The translations under genes and the position numbers were made by a program. The notes under the pieces are model-generated. The model was not told the DNA's origin and did no database searches. It saw nothing but the letters and a program-made list of their open reading frames with translations. This document shows, piece by piece, positions 12,122 to 23,577 of a DNA stretch of 64,000 nt (the stretch's first letter is position 1; every line of letters begins with the position of its first letter). This DNA comes from Posidonia oceanica (lineage: Eukaryota; Streptophyta; Magnoliopsida; Alismatales; Posidoniaceae). Location: the NCBI GenBank assembly GCA_037176725.1, contig JAZBRS010000076.1, forward strand, positions 116,703,001 through 116,767,000. Reading direction: 5' to 3'.

Positions 12122-13641
12122 TCAGCATTGATTTGCAGAGATTCTGGTATTCCGGTAGAATACTGGGGCTTTCCAGCAATTTCTTGTGCTAAGAACTTTG
12201 GCAGCTGCTTCTGACTTGTGAACCGTCAGGGTCTGATGGTGCCCTCCTCGTGGTCTCAAGGGGTTTGACGTGAGGTTGATGCAACGTTCTGACTGCAAAT
12301 TGGATAAACGGCCCAAGGCCAAGGTTGTGTGGGAATATGTATAGAAGACAACTCAACATACAAGCAATTGGCACAACAAAACATCATTGCATTGATTCAA
12401 GTATTGATTACATGCCCACAGCTGGGCGGAACAAGATACAACAAAACTTGAACAAAACGCGCAGCCGCGCAAGTGATCCAATTAGTCCGGGGCTTCTTGG
12501 ACCTCCTATTGTCAGTGAATAGAGGTGTGCCAGGCAGAATCTCGTTGATGGGCCAGAGCCCCTGTACCTCAGTTATGTACTTAGAAGTGCACCATGAGCC
12601 TCTCACAGTCGCAATGTCTGTCGACTGCATTCCATGGCGCATCAGGTTGGCAAGTTCCGTTGTAGCAGTAGTTGTGCGGAGAGGATAGGGCTGAAGGAGC
12701 CCAGGCACTGTGCTGTCGACAAAGGTGCCCTACTGAAAGATAAACTGCCGCATGATACAGATAGGGTGATATTCCATGCCCCCGGTGAATCCTGGCAGCA
12801 CCACTAGTCGCATGTCACGGGTGCTGAAGAAGACAGTGAATGGCTCAGCCATAGATGGGATGATATGCTAGGTTACTGCATCATCTGTTAGCTTTGATAG
12901 CTTCTCGTATTCTTCGCGGACGCTCTGAATGGTCCGGGCATGGCCGCTGCGGCAGTAAGATTCAAAGGCCAATCTCTGTGGGTGCAAAAGGTCCATTCCC
13001 AGATGCCCAGCCAACCAGATCTGTACCAAGGCCCCGCAGCCATGGAAGTGGCAGCAGCGGTGTGAGATACGGTCCAGTCCGAGAAGTGCACTACACTAGG
13101 AGACGAGCTGTGGCTCCAGGGCTTTGTTACCCGTTTCCTAGGTGAGCTGATTTTCACTCATGGCCGGATGACAGTTGCCATTGAAGTGGTAGAGATTGCA
13201 CTTGCTGTGGTGACCTGGCAGATCGACTTGGCACTAGTTGTTCAGACAGAGCATGGGCACAGGCCCATCAATGCAGATCAGTCTCTTCTTGCAGTCCACA
13301 GTAGACAGTCCAGTTAGTTGGCTCAGGGCTGCAATGTATCCGTGCCGCCTCATGAATATAGCTGGTCCCATGAGCTTGGAGAAGCCGCAGATCCAGCGTA
13401 CTTCCTCCAGCGTAAGTGTCAGCTCCGTTCTACTGAAGCAGAAGACATGGTGTGCTGGCTTCCAGAACCTTGCGGCAGCGCACAAGAGATGTCGACTTAC
13501 TTCCACATCAGCAGCCTTCAAAAGTCTGGGTGGGATGCCCCACAAGCTCAACCGCCCACGGTCGCCCTTGGTGAGCTCACCGATCCACTCTCAAAGAGTC
13601 TCAGAGCAATGCATCGGAGTCACCAATGTTGGGAAGCCCAT
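12122..13641 (-). pseudogene. DUF7745/plant-mobile-domain-like protein, decayed (C)
   Basis: Minus-strand reading, one frame from the start at 13641 to about 12470. The N-terminal block holds LWGIPPRLLKAADVEVSRHL, RFWKPAHHVF and LEEVRWICGF. A middle block has HFHGCGALVQIWLAGHL, EEYEKLSKL and RLVVLPGFTGG. The C-terminal part has WPINEILPGTPLF. The head matches the D copy at 58994 closely. In-frame stops occur near 13589 (TGA), 13234, 13138, 13098, 12873 and 12735 (TAG), mostly where Arg, Gln or Trp is expected. Frame is lost after about 12400, so the last 300 bases are uncertain. The family name is from memory of the pattern FW...F.F...LTLEEV; function unknown. It lies sense-oriented between the missing pol and the 3' LTR. 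Confidence 0.7.
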
Positions 13642-14047
13642 CTTGCTGGCAAGGAGGGTGGAAATAGGGGCGCTTGAGAGGAGCACTGATGCAAAATCTT
13701 CAAGTACCTATAATCAAAGCTGTTCATCAATCTAGATCATATGCAGGCACACAATTCTAAATGTCAAAAAAGTAGACATGCATATGGAAGCTGATAAAGC
13801 AGTTCATATTGCAGCTAACATTCAGACCACAGAAACCAAGCACAATCAGCCATGCAAAGGGACTTCGTCTGCACGAAGCGAGGTCGCATACAGAAGCACA
13901 CTTGTCCTCGTTCATGAGGGGGCAAGCGAATGGAGCTTCGTCTGTGCAGAGTGAGGCTGCAAAAGGGAGTGCACTTGTCCTCGGAGTGAGGAAACAAGTG
14001 AAAGGGACTTCGTCCGTCTAGAGCGAAGTCGCACAGGGGATTGCTGG
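13642..14047 (-). other. C internal spacer with GACTTCG hairpin repeats
   Basis: No gene. From about 13858 to 14035 there are three diverged tandem copies (about 72-75 bp) containing GACTTCGTC...GCGAAGTC-like inverted repeats and CTTGTCCTCG. A related CCCAGAGCGAAGTC is found at about 10035, on the far side of the gene. D begins at 14048. GCTGG (14043-14047) is the candidate left target duplication of D. Confidence 0.6.
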
Positions 14048-16863
14048 TGTAGATACCCCATTTTGGCAGACTTTTACTAGAGAATTTCGGGAAGTTGGCT
14101 CAAAAGAAGGTATGGCGAATCCATTTCAAAACCCAACCCAATTCCATCTCCCAAACCTAATCCAATTCCCTACCCAAAACAACCCAATTCCATTTACCAA
14201 ACCCAACCATCCAATTCCATCTCCCAAACCTAATCCAATTCCCTACCCAAAACCAACCCAAGGTAAACCAAATCCCATTTCATAACCTAACCTAAGTCTT
14301 CAACCAAGCCCAAGCCCATTAGCAGCCCAGTTACCGAGTTGCACGTCCAAGCGCCGCTTGCATAGGCGACTGAACCCTGTCGCCAACATTAGTGGTGACT
14401 GAGTTAGGCACCAGGTGTTGACTGTAACTCAGTCCATCACCCAAGCTTCCCTACCACAGCCGTCACTGGTCACCGTCTCCTACCACACCCGTCCCCTCAC
14501 CACTTACTACCGCACTAGCTCCATGTGCTACACGCCAAGCGCCACTTACGCCCTGCCACCGGTCACCCTCTCCACCGACGGCCTTCCTGCACTCACAGCC
14601 TCTCACTGGTGCGGCCGTCCACCTCCACTACCACTAACGACTTCTTCGTCCCCTTCCTGCAGCCCACTTACTTCCTTGGCTTCCGGACCTCCTCACAGCC
14701 CCTCACTGCCACCGCTTATGCGCTTGTCAGCTCCCCTTCGTCCTCATGTGCAGAGGAACCCATTGAACAAAACCCATCTCCACTGCTAGAACCCATTCAC
14801 TGTTCACCACTCTCCCATGCACACTTGCTCTCCTCCCTTGCTTTCAGAGCAAAATTGAGATTCCTCAGAGCCTTCCCGACCTTCCCTTGAGCGTTCCCAA
14901 GCCTCTCCGCGCCATGCCGCTACCTTCTTCTTCCACTCTAGCAAGCTTCTCCCATTAGCCCACCAACTCCGGTGAAGCCACAGAGGTAGCGCCCCTAACC
15001 ACATTATTAGTTCAAGGGTCCGGGAAGCTTCTCGGACCTCTCCTCTTTTCTTCTAGATAATTAGTTGGCCTTCTTGCACTCTCGGCCGTGCCAACGGCCG
15101 AGGAGGTGCGGCAACGCCGTGGAGGTGCGGCAACGCCGTGGAGGTGCCGGTAAAGGTGGGAAAGAGGCACGAGCCTCTCTCCTCAAGCTGGGGATGTTCC
15201 CTCACATCCTCCTCCACGCCACGACGCTTCACAGCCAGCTCGTTGGGCCTTCGGCTGCCTCTTTGGCCGGAGCTCGATGGACAACAGCGGTGAAAACTGG
15301 CCTAGGTGGGTGGAGCTCCTTGAGCCACGATTCTCCACACCGAAGGTGTGGTTGGGTTCATGGGAACGTCGTTGTGCTTCCCCGGTCCTCATTGGCAATT
15401 TAGGCTTCGCCCAAGCAGCGAATTCTGGTGCTGAAGTCCGATGAATGGACTACCAGGTCAGGCACCAACTTGGGCGACGACTGACCTGCAACCTGACCTG
15501 CCTGCCGGCCCGACTTTTAGGTGTTGCTCCGACCGCCTCATGGTCCCATCTTGCTTGCTTAATATATGCTTGTAATCTTGGATGAATGGTCTGCATGCCT
15601 GTGTGATTGGTTTTCCATTTCATTTGCTCGTGAGTTCTAGATCTGGCCATGAACTTGGTTGTTTGGGCTATTCGAGTTGTAGGCCTGTCGCCAGTCCAAC
15701 TGGTGACTCGACTGCAACTCGAGCCAGCCCTCCAGCCAACTTCAGGCCATTATATCTCGCAGCTCACATATCTGTTTCAATATTTGAATGCATGCCTTTG
15801 TTCCATATTGAGCCAGCTTTAGCTCCATGTGATTTATTTCAAGTTCTACTGTGATTAGCTTGCTTGTTCTTGGCGATGAAAGCCTCTACTTGGGAGGACT
15901 GTTAATGGCAGAGTCGCCTGATGTAGTGGCGACCAGCTTGGGCACCACTCTCTGCGGTGACTAGGTTGGTTGTTGCTCACCGGTGACCCACTCTGCAGTC
16001 CAAGTAGTGGGCGAGCTACTGGTTTGCCATCTTGTCGCTTTGCTTTAACGACTTTGTTTTTTACAGATCTTAATGTCGAGCATGTTGTCTGTGTTTTCTT
16101 GGCTTTATTATTTAATTTCGTATCGCATTCGTACCTCCTTTCGCGACGACGATCGCTACTGTGTGGGGAGTTGGGTCTGTGTCCCTGCCGCTAGTCCTAC
16201 CGGCGATAGGCACAGGCGCCTGTCAAACAGGCAACTCATGCATTGATCCAGACAGCGAGCTTAGTTGCCCTTTTCATCGCCTTTCACTTGCTTCTTTCGA
16301 TGTTCTTGATTTCAGTTTTGCTCTCTTGTTGTCTATCGCCTCTTTACAATGTCTTGATTTTGCTTAATTGGTTTTAAACAAGGTTTGCTAAGCTTTGCAT
16401 GGTTTATAAATTGCAACTTGCATACTGCCTTAGGGCGAATATAAACCTGCATTCATTTGCCAACATTTTGCCACACAATAGTGGATCAGTTAAGAAAGAC
16501 CGATTCCTCGGGTGTGTCGAGGGTGCCTAACACCTTCTCCGCTCGTAACAGGAGTCCTTACCCTTTCTTTGGACCGCATTGACTTTGTGACATCCACTTG
16601 CATTGATTTTTGCATGCTTCTAAAATGTATACGTTTTCCTTGCACGTTCTTTACATGGTTTTTCTAGTTTTCCCGTTTTAATAAATTAGGTGGCGACTCC
16701 CTTTTCTTTTATTTTGTTTTCCTTTCGCGTTCGTCTCTGTTTTTTGGTGTTTTCGAGTCAAAGATCCCTCCTCGGAAGCAACCGCTAATAGCAACCTAAT
16801 TTCGGCCAGTGCACGCGAGCTTTGGCAATGTGCATGGACGCATCGATTTTCAAGGTTACTACA
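14048..16863 (+). repeat. 5' LTR of element D (2.8 kb)
   Basis: Starts TGTAGATACCCC and ends GTTACTACA, followed by one base and a PBS. It includes a CCAATTCC/AAACCTAATCC tandem tract (14140-14265), a two-copy 22-bp repeat GTGCGGCAACGCCGTGGAG (15104-15147), 28-bp-type dyads near 14345, 15677, 15913 and 16190, and the conserved 3' blocks (16500-16700). I could not place a TATA box with confidence. ORFs inside it are not supported as genes. The 3' LTR of D is not in the window. Confidence 0.9.
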
Positions 16864-16864
16864 G

Positions 16865-16882
16865 TGGCGACGTCGCTGGGGA
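16865..16882 (+). promoter_or_regulatory. Primer binding site of D
   Basis: TGGCGACGTCGCTGGGGA, one base after the LTR end. TGG start and GC-rich composition fit pairing with a tRNA 3' end. Which tRNA was not determined. Confidence 0.75.
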
Positions 16883-18079
16883 CACTAGACTTCAGCTTTT
16901 GTTTGCACTCTTCCGCTTTCTATGTAGCTTATTTCTTTGCTTAGCTTAGCAATTGTTGCCTTGTTTATTTACTTATCGCATTGCTCTTTATTCATTATCT
17001 CAGCATTTATTTACCTTACCTGCTTATTCATTGCTTTAATTCATGCACTTTCCTTATTCTAGCATTCGATTACCATGCTTGCTTGATTATTGCTTTAATC
17101 CATGCCTTTTGTCTGATGCTTGGTTTATTTCACACAAGTATGCCATGTCACTACACTAATGCACAAGCCATGCTTTTATATGCCTTTTGATGTGCTGGTT
17201 GTTTTTCATTTTTACTAAGCATGTCCACAACACTAGCACATACCATGAGTATGCTTTTTGCAATGATGTATGATGTTTGCCTGCCATGCTTGGGTGATTT
17301 TCTTCCTCCTTTTTGCACTAAGCCTAAGGACAATTAGAGACTGATTGCTTCCCCCATGGCTAACTAAAAATGGCAAGTAAAAACAATTCTAAGTACAACT
17401 AGAGACCTCAACACACTTGCATTCCCCTTGAGTTAATAAAATATGCAAGATAAAAGACTTTAATCATTTGCATGAAGCATCATATAGGGCATGCATCTTC
17501 TCATCTGAGTCCGCCTACTAGTCTGAGAAGGATAGTCCCGGCCTCTTGTTCCACTACTTTGGCATGGCCCAAGTCAGCCGGTCTGTCCCCTCTTGTCAGG
17601 GGTCGTGTCAGTGCTAGTGGAGGGTACCATCCATGCTTTGGTAGGGTCGAGGCCACCAACGCACTACCCTATTACTGCCTGAGCTTTGGCCAGGATTTAG
17701 ACAGGGACCTACTTTTTCTAGCCTGAGTCGGTGACCCGTACACCTGTGAGTGTCTAAAGTTGACCACCTACTAGGACACACTAGATTGGTGAGAGAGAGC
17801 ATGCTAGAGAGCATACATGTCATTCATACCACAATTAAATACATTTGCATCTTACTTTCAGGTTCTAACCCCTGTTTCTGTTTGTGTTGTGTCGAACAGA
17901 GGTTAGTGGGTGAGTTCCCTAGCTGGAGCTCGAGTTCTTTCCCTTACTGACACCCCTGTTGCAACACCTATGCTCGACCATCCTCTTCTGGGCTATCCGC
18001 TTTTGCGACGATAGCTCCTCCTAGGATTCATCCTCTTACTTCTCGCCGTAGCCCTATTCTCACTCGCTCTCAATCAGCG
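16883..18079 (+). other. D leader, noncoding
   Basis: Between PBS and gag. T-rich to about 17320, then mixed. No family-like ORF, dyad array or structured RNA stood out. Short ORFs look random. It presumably carries packaging and translation signals, but I cannot point to them. Confidence 0.5.
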
Positions 18080-20451
18080 ATGGCCCAGTTTGCCGATGAG
18101 TCCCATTTTCTTGTTGCCTTGGAGGGGATTTCTGCTTCGGTCCCTCCAACTCTCGCTTCCACTCCCTCTATGCCCCTTGTGACACTAGGGTTTCACCCTA
18201 TGGTGTCTGGGGCACCCCAATATGTTGCAGGGCATTGGCAGACATACGCCCCTCCGGATCCGGTCGTCGAGTCTATCTTGATGACCGCCACTTGCGTTCT
18301 AGAGGCGCCTCTGACCCCTCTGTTCCAGGGCTACGTCCCTCTCGATGCTCCTTTTCCTACGGCGACCTTTGCTGTAGGACCCCTATCTCCTAGACAGTTT
18401 GTGTCCTTACCTTTTGGCTTTGGTCCCCTGCAGGCATTGTACCTCAGCATTCCCACTGACGGGACACCTAAGGTGCAGTACCAGCACCTGATGGAGCTTG
18501 CCCAGAGACTGTAGGGCATGGCTCTATCAGTTCGCCCCTCTTTCATTCCTGCTGCTCCTGAGGTTCCCCTACAACCTACTCCTGCATATCATGCATTCCC
18601 CTCTACACTCCTGCCTAGACCATCACCCTAGCTACTCACTGCTCCGGTGATGGGGGTACGGTTTCCGCCTCCTGCATTACCACTCACTGCACAGCATGCA
18701 CCTCCGCCACCTGGTGGCCAGTCCTTCGGGCTGGTTGGAGCACAGTACCCCACAGGTCCGTTGCCTGGCACTACGCCAGTGCAGCCACTATTGCTCCAGC
18801 ACTCTGCACCCATTGCACAGCATTCTAGCTGTCCTTACCCCTTGCATCAGGTTCAGACCCCTGCATGCATCCCCTCATACACTGCACCCACACACGGGTA
18901 CGCCGGCCATCACGTTGCATCACTAGGCGACGCGATAGTGGATCCAGAGGAGCACCTTGGTGCGACCCAATCGGCGTACATTGCCCCTGCCCCTGCTGCA
19001 CCATCTCCTTTGGCAGTAAATCCAGACCCCATCAATAGTAGGGTGGACGTTCTAGAGAAAGCACTATGTCTAGTGCAGGGTACTAACCACTACTCCTACC
19101 AATTCCAGGACCTCTGCTACTTTCCAGAGGCAGTACTCCCATCGAAGTTTCGTATCCTGGATTTTGACAAATACAATGGTAGGGGCTGCCCCATAGCCCA
19201 TCTGAAGGCGTACTGCGGTGATCTCGCTCACCTCCAGGCTGACGAGAGGTTGCTGATCTGCCTGTTCTAGAAAAGTCTGACCAGCCTGGCCCTTAAGTGG
19301 TTCACCTCGCTTGACATGACCGCCATCAAGACTTGGAACGACCTTAGCCAGGTGTTCCTGGAACAATATTCCTTCAACCTCGACCTGGTCCGAAAGTGCG
19401 TGGACCTAGTCGCAACCAAGCAGAATCCCAGCGAGCTGTTCGGGGAGTACGTTGCCGTTGGTGCACCCTTGCATCACAGGTTCGAGATAGACCCTCTGAC
19501 GAGGAGTCTATCGAGATCCTTATCAAAGGGGTGCAGCCATCTACTAGGGCTTTACTTAGCATCCAACTTGTCACAACCTTTGTAGCACTGATCTGAGCTG
19601 GCGTTCGCGTAGAGAGTTCATTGTGGAGTGGCAACTTCCCTACACTCTCTGCGTTCACCAAGCAAGCCTCCGCCAGCAACAACAGCAACAGCACCACCAT
19701 CAACAACAGCAGCGGTAGCAGCAGCAGCCGCCCCAGGAAGAAGGATTCTCCAAAGACCACTGTTGCATACGTCGACTCCCCTGCTACGCCTATTCCTCTG
19801 GCATCTCGGCCTGCCCCTACTTAGATGATATATGCACTTGCACCTAGGACACCACTTACACCACAGATCACCACCATCTTTCGACCGGTCTATCCTACCG
19901 CACCGGTCCAGCAAGGGTAATACCAAAGGCAGAGACGACCTCTCTCAGATCGGTGGAAGTTCGCCCCACTAGCGGAACCGCTGAGTGCCGTCCCCCACAA
20001 GGTTGCGTCGCTCCTGAGCTTCCTGGAGATTCGTCCACTGCCAAACCCACTTCCGCATTGGCATAAAGCGAATCTCTTTTGCGACTTCCATCAAAATACC
20101 GAGCATTCGACGGATAGTTGCTTCACCCTGCGGAATGCCATTTAGGACCTGATCGAATCGAGAACGATTATGATTGACACACACGAGGCTTCCACTTCTA
20201 CACCTCCTCCTGCATCTGCCCCTGCATTAGCATCAGCATCTCCTCATTCCAGCATTGTCCACCAACCTCTGCTGAAGCACTCTTATACGGGAGGCACGAG
20301 AACCTCAAGAATCTACTCTCTCTTCCCCTCCAAGCCTGCCATGTCTGTGGTAGACCCCTCTGAGCTTATCCATGACATCTTTGAGCCCTTTCCACTCTCC
20401 CTCTACCGTGTGGCAGTTGACGGCTCCGAGTCGGGAGTGCATATGATCTGA
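18080..20451 (+). pseudogene. gag: gag of D
   Basis: Structural nucleocapsid protein. Start at 18080 (MAQFADESHF). A Pro/Ala-rich N-terminal half is followed by the capsid-like block (SKFRILDFDKYNGRGCPIAH near 19146, then LALKWFTSLD, TWNDLSQVFLEQY), a polar Ser/Asn tract (19670-19740) and the Tat-type zinc knuckle CDFHQNTEHSTDSC at about 20077. Stops at 18512 and 19268 (both TAG), further stops near 19594, 19822, 19918 and 20146, and a frame change between 19440 and 19480. The frame then runs on into a Thr/Pro/Ala-rich stretch ending at 20451. The family pattern is clear, the protein is not producible. Confidence 0.8.
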
Positions 20452-20516
20452 CCGTGCGCCAGGTCGGAGCGCTCTATCGCGCTGCCAACCATGCATCCTC
20501 AAGCTCAAGCCGCTGT

Positions 20517-20617
20517 ACACCTTTTAGGTAGGCCCCAGCCAAGATCCCCTATCCACCTCCTAGGTAGGCCTCAGCCAGGATCCCCTGTCCACCTTTTAGG
20601 TAGACCTCAGCCTGCAC
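20517..20617 (+). repeat. Three tandem copies of a 36-bp unit
   Basis: CACCTTTTAGGTAGGCC, CACCTCCTAGGTAGGCC and CACCTTTTAGGTAGACC blocks 36 bases apart, between gag and protease of D. The unit length is a multiple of three, so it could be an expanded peptide repeat. Confidence 0.7.
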
Positions 20618-20624
20618 CACAGAA

Positions 20625-21836
20625 ATGTGTGCGGAAGTCACACGATCGAGGAGGGTCTACAAGCCTCCAGCACCGGTGGTTAGGCCTAGTCATCCAGAAC
20701 CCACTGTACCTCCACCATTAGGCCAACCCCCTGTACCCACCACATCAGAGCCTACTATCAAAACCACACCTCCTACCACCGAAAAGGGCCAACCCAAGGC
20801 TGACATCACCTCTCAGCTCAAGAAGGTTAGGGCAGACATTTCCATTTGGGACCTCATACGTACATCCTCTGTGCACTGCGAGGCTTTTCTTTGCATGTTC
20901 CAAGCCGCCCATGTGTCCCAAACCATTGAACCTACAGCCTTAGAAAGCATGGTAGGGATGATTGCGGAGCCCCAGGTCATCACTTTTACAAGTGATGAGC
21001 TGCCTCCAACGAGGATTAATCACAACCAACCCTTGTTTGTCATGGTACAATTCAAAAACTTCTGCATTCTCCTTTCGTTGGTTGATAATGGTTCAGGCCT
21101 TAACGTCTGTCCCTTGTGTACAGCAACAACGCTCGGATTTAAAGTCAAGGATATCACCCCAGCTATAAAGTGAATGACAGATTTTGATAACACCCACCAT
21201 GACTCTCTAGGGATTTTGATTATTCCTCTCACCATTGGCCCGGTCGTATTCGATGTGGAATTCTACGTCGTCGATTTGGAGCCCAATTTCAATCTTCTGC
21301 TTGGGCACCCTTGGCTGCACAAGCATCAGGTCATCCCCTCGACCCTCCATTGCATGATCAAGTTCCGCCGAGGCGACGAAGTCATCATTGTCATGGTGGA
21401 AAATTTTGAGAAGGAACGGATCGAGGCGGTTTCTTCTGTCTCTTCACAGACTGTCCCTTTTGACTCTGAGCTTTCAAATGCTTTATACTGCGTTAATCGG
21501 TCTGAGCTGGTTAACTTTATTCCTGTTCTTGAACGTGTCAACTCTTTGGCCATTCACAGCAACCCTTTCCGGATGGTCGAAAACGTCTGTCACAGGTGGG
21601 GTTACGTCAAGGGAACGCCGCTTGGGCGATACGGCCAAGGGATCGCTGAGCCGATCGTGGTAGAGGAGCGAAGAGATTTCGAGGGTGTCGGATATAACCC
21701 CCAGTCCAGTGAAGATAGACACCTGCAGCCAAAGAATTGGAGGATGATCATCCCTTGGGACCTCACTAACTTCACTAGTGCAGGTACCCTAGGTTCATGC
21801 AGCAGTCAAGCCATAATGCAACTAGAGCCGTGCTAG
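20625..21836 (+). pseudogene. pol: Protease (retropepsin) and G-patch region of D
   Basis: Aspartic protease that cuts the polyprotein. A Pro-rich lead-in, then ISIWDLIRTSSVHCEAFL and LPPTRINHNQPLFV (typical upstream block). The active-site region is LVDNGSGLNVCPL with DNG at 21084-21092; DNGS in place of DTG/DSG is usual for this lineage. The flap-to-C-terminal part includes FNLLLGHPWLH (about 21290) and VIPSTLHCMIKF. Next comes a G-patch-like run, WGYVKGTPLGRYGQGI (about 21595-21645). One in-frame stop lies at 21171 (TGA) and the frame ends at 21834. RT lies in the same frame 1.3 kb downstream. Confidence 0.8.
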
Positions 21837-23130
21837 AGCTCTCCGTTGCCGACGGAAGAGTGGGTCTACATTGAGGACTACTACTCGGATGAGGAGCAGT
21901 CTGGCACAGTGGGAGCAGCCCGGACCGACAGTGAGGTCCAACTCAACGCGATGGCATCTCGGTCAATTTGTCTAGCCCTTCCTTCCACAAATACGACAGC
22001 AGATTTGGCAGACCCTATGGCTGGATTGACAGTCTCTCATCTTTCTGCAGTCTCATCAGCATCACCGACAGCAGCAGCAGCAGTTCTGGAGTCAGGAGCA
22101 CCTCCTCAGGCACAGTTAGCCAGTCTGCCTGTGGTCGCAGTTGTGTCAGCACAATTGTCACCATCTCTAGCGGATCAATCAGTCAGTTCAGCCAGTAGCG
22201 CGACTCAGCCCATTTTAGCAGTCGCATCACCAACGGTGCAGGTGGCTCAGTCAGTCACACATCCTCCTGTCTCAGGACAGCAAGCCTCGTGGCAGGCCCC
22301 CATGGTGTCAAAGGCCGCGCAACCACCACCACCACCAAATGCAGGCGTATTGTCGGTCGGCACAACTGCTTGGGCTTCGGTCCTCTAGAAGAGCACTTCT
22401 GCCTCCCTTCCAACCACAGCAGTGACCTTGGCAGTGCGCCCACTAGTGGCACCATTGACCAATCTGTTTGGATCCCTGATCACCAGGGCACCGTAGTCAG
22501 CCATGCCCGCTGGCTAGCCAGACAGTCAGGTAGTGCAGTCAACAGCAGAGCAAGCACCCCAGGTAGTGGTACATCTTGCAGCCAGGCCAGAACTAGAGGC
22601 CATTGGCGTCTACTACATCGACTCACCCTCAGATGAGGAGGCAGGAGCAGTAGTAAAGGCCCAGGTTGACTCGTTGATGGGAGACTTGGAGCTACTATTC
22701 CAAGAATAGCTCGTGTCACTAGCAAAGGACCTTGCAAAGTATCAGGTGGTGAGGAAAGGGAAAGCCGTGGCTACAGATCCCTCCCCGTAGAAAGACCATG
22801 CCTCTATCATGGTCCTAGAAGAAGATTCAGCGGTAGCAGACCCCACTAGACTAGATGAGTTAATCACCGTGCAGCTACAAGGCGGGTCTAGGTGGTTTGT
22901 GTAGCACATGCCCCGCTCAGGCAGTGCAGCAAGTGGCAGTACACTGATCAGCCGCCAGCCCGATATACTCCCCGCAAGCACACTAGAAAATGCAGAGGAG
23001 GAAGCATCAACAGCACTAACAGAGTCTGTTGTAGAGGCAGTAGCAGAGTCAGTAGCATCAGCAGAGCCAGTATAGCAGGCAGAGGAATTTGCCAGAGCAG
23101 AGGTCACCCACCAAGGATATAGGAACACTC
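21837..23130 (+). pseudogene. Linker between protease and RT of D
   Basis: Same frame as protease. It opens with YIEDYYSDEEQSGT (21864), a long Ala/Ser/Val/Gln-rich stretch follows to 22388, and a second acidic motif of the same kind, YYIDSPSDEE, appears near 22610. A CAG/GCA-rich segment at 22915-23090 is repetitive. Stops interrupt it (22386, 22707, 22788, 22903, 23072). No domain recognised. Such low-complexity linkers are common in Tat polyproteins. Confidence 0.55.
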
Positions 23131-23577
23131 GAGTGAGCGTGACCATCCTGAAGCATCACTAGGGCCAAGAAGCGGAACATAAACACTCCTTCGATATAAC
23201 AGACCCCACCTTTGAGAAGGAGATCCTCTCAGAACTCATTGCATATAGAGAGGAGGATGATATAGGCGAGGATGAGAATGATGAACCATCACCTGAGTTC
23301 CAGCCCTATGACGATGATCTGGAAGGCCCCAAACTCCATATCGAAGAGGAAATGGAGGTTGTCAACATCGGCACAGCCGAAGAAGCCAAAGAGGTCCGTA
23401 TCAGTGCCTAACTGTCACCCCAGGCCAGAGCAGAGTTCATCGCATTCTTGAAAGAGTATGCAGATGTTTTCGCCTGGAGTTATGAAGACGTGGTCGGCCT
23501 CGATGTCGAAATAATAGTGCACAACCTATCCTTGAATCCAAACGCCAAGCTAGTAAAGCAAAAGCTAAGAAGATGGC
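23131..23577 (+). pseudogene. pol: RT of D, N-terminal part
   Basis: An acidic lead-in, then EEMEVVNIGTAEEAKEVRIS (about 23350), a TAA at 23409 where Gln or Cys is usual, and FLKEYADVFAWSYEDVVGLD (23440-23500), ending VKQKLRRW at the insertion point of E. This is the standard start of a gypsy reverse transcriptase. The rest of the gene is at 54424. The last five bases, ATGGC, are the target duplication. Confidence 0.85.
23573..23577 (+). other. Left target-site duplication of E
   Basis: ATGGC, repeated exactly at 54419-54423. It proves that the two flanking parts of D were once joined. Confidence 0.9.

Larger units (their letters stand above)
6739..14047 (-). mobile_element. Element C: 3' half of a minus-strand Tat-type element
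   Basis: Read on the minus strand from 14047: direct repeats with GACTTCG hairpins, a decayed DUF7745-like gene (13641-12122), a tandem satellite-like array, a polypurine tract and the 3' LTR. Its 5' half (gag, pol, 5' LTR) is missing because D starts at 14048. It should continue beyond D, outside the window. The order integrase, extra ORF, tandem repeats, PPT, LTR is known for the Tat lineage. D carries the same extra ORF in the same sense orientation, so C and D are relatives. Confidence 0.75.

Noticed and set aside
19374..19926. Minus-strand ORFs of 100 to 128 codons with Leu/Val/Ala runs
   Set aside because: Shadows of the CAG/AAC-rich part of D's gag on the other strand.
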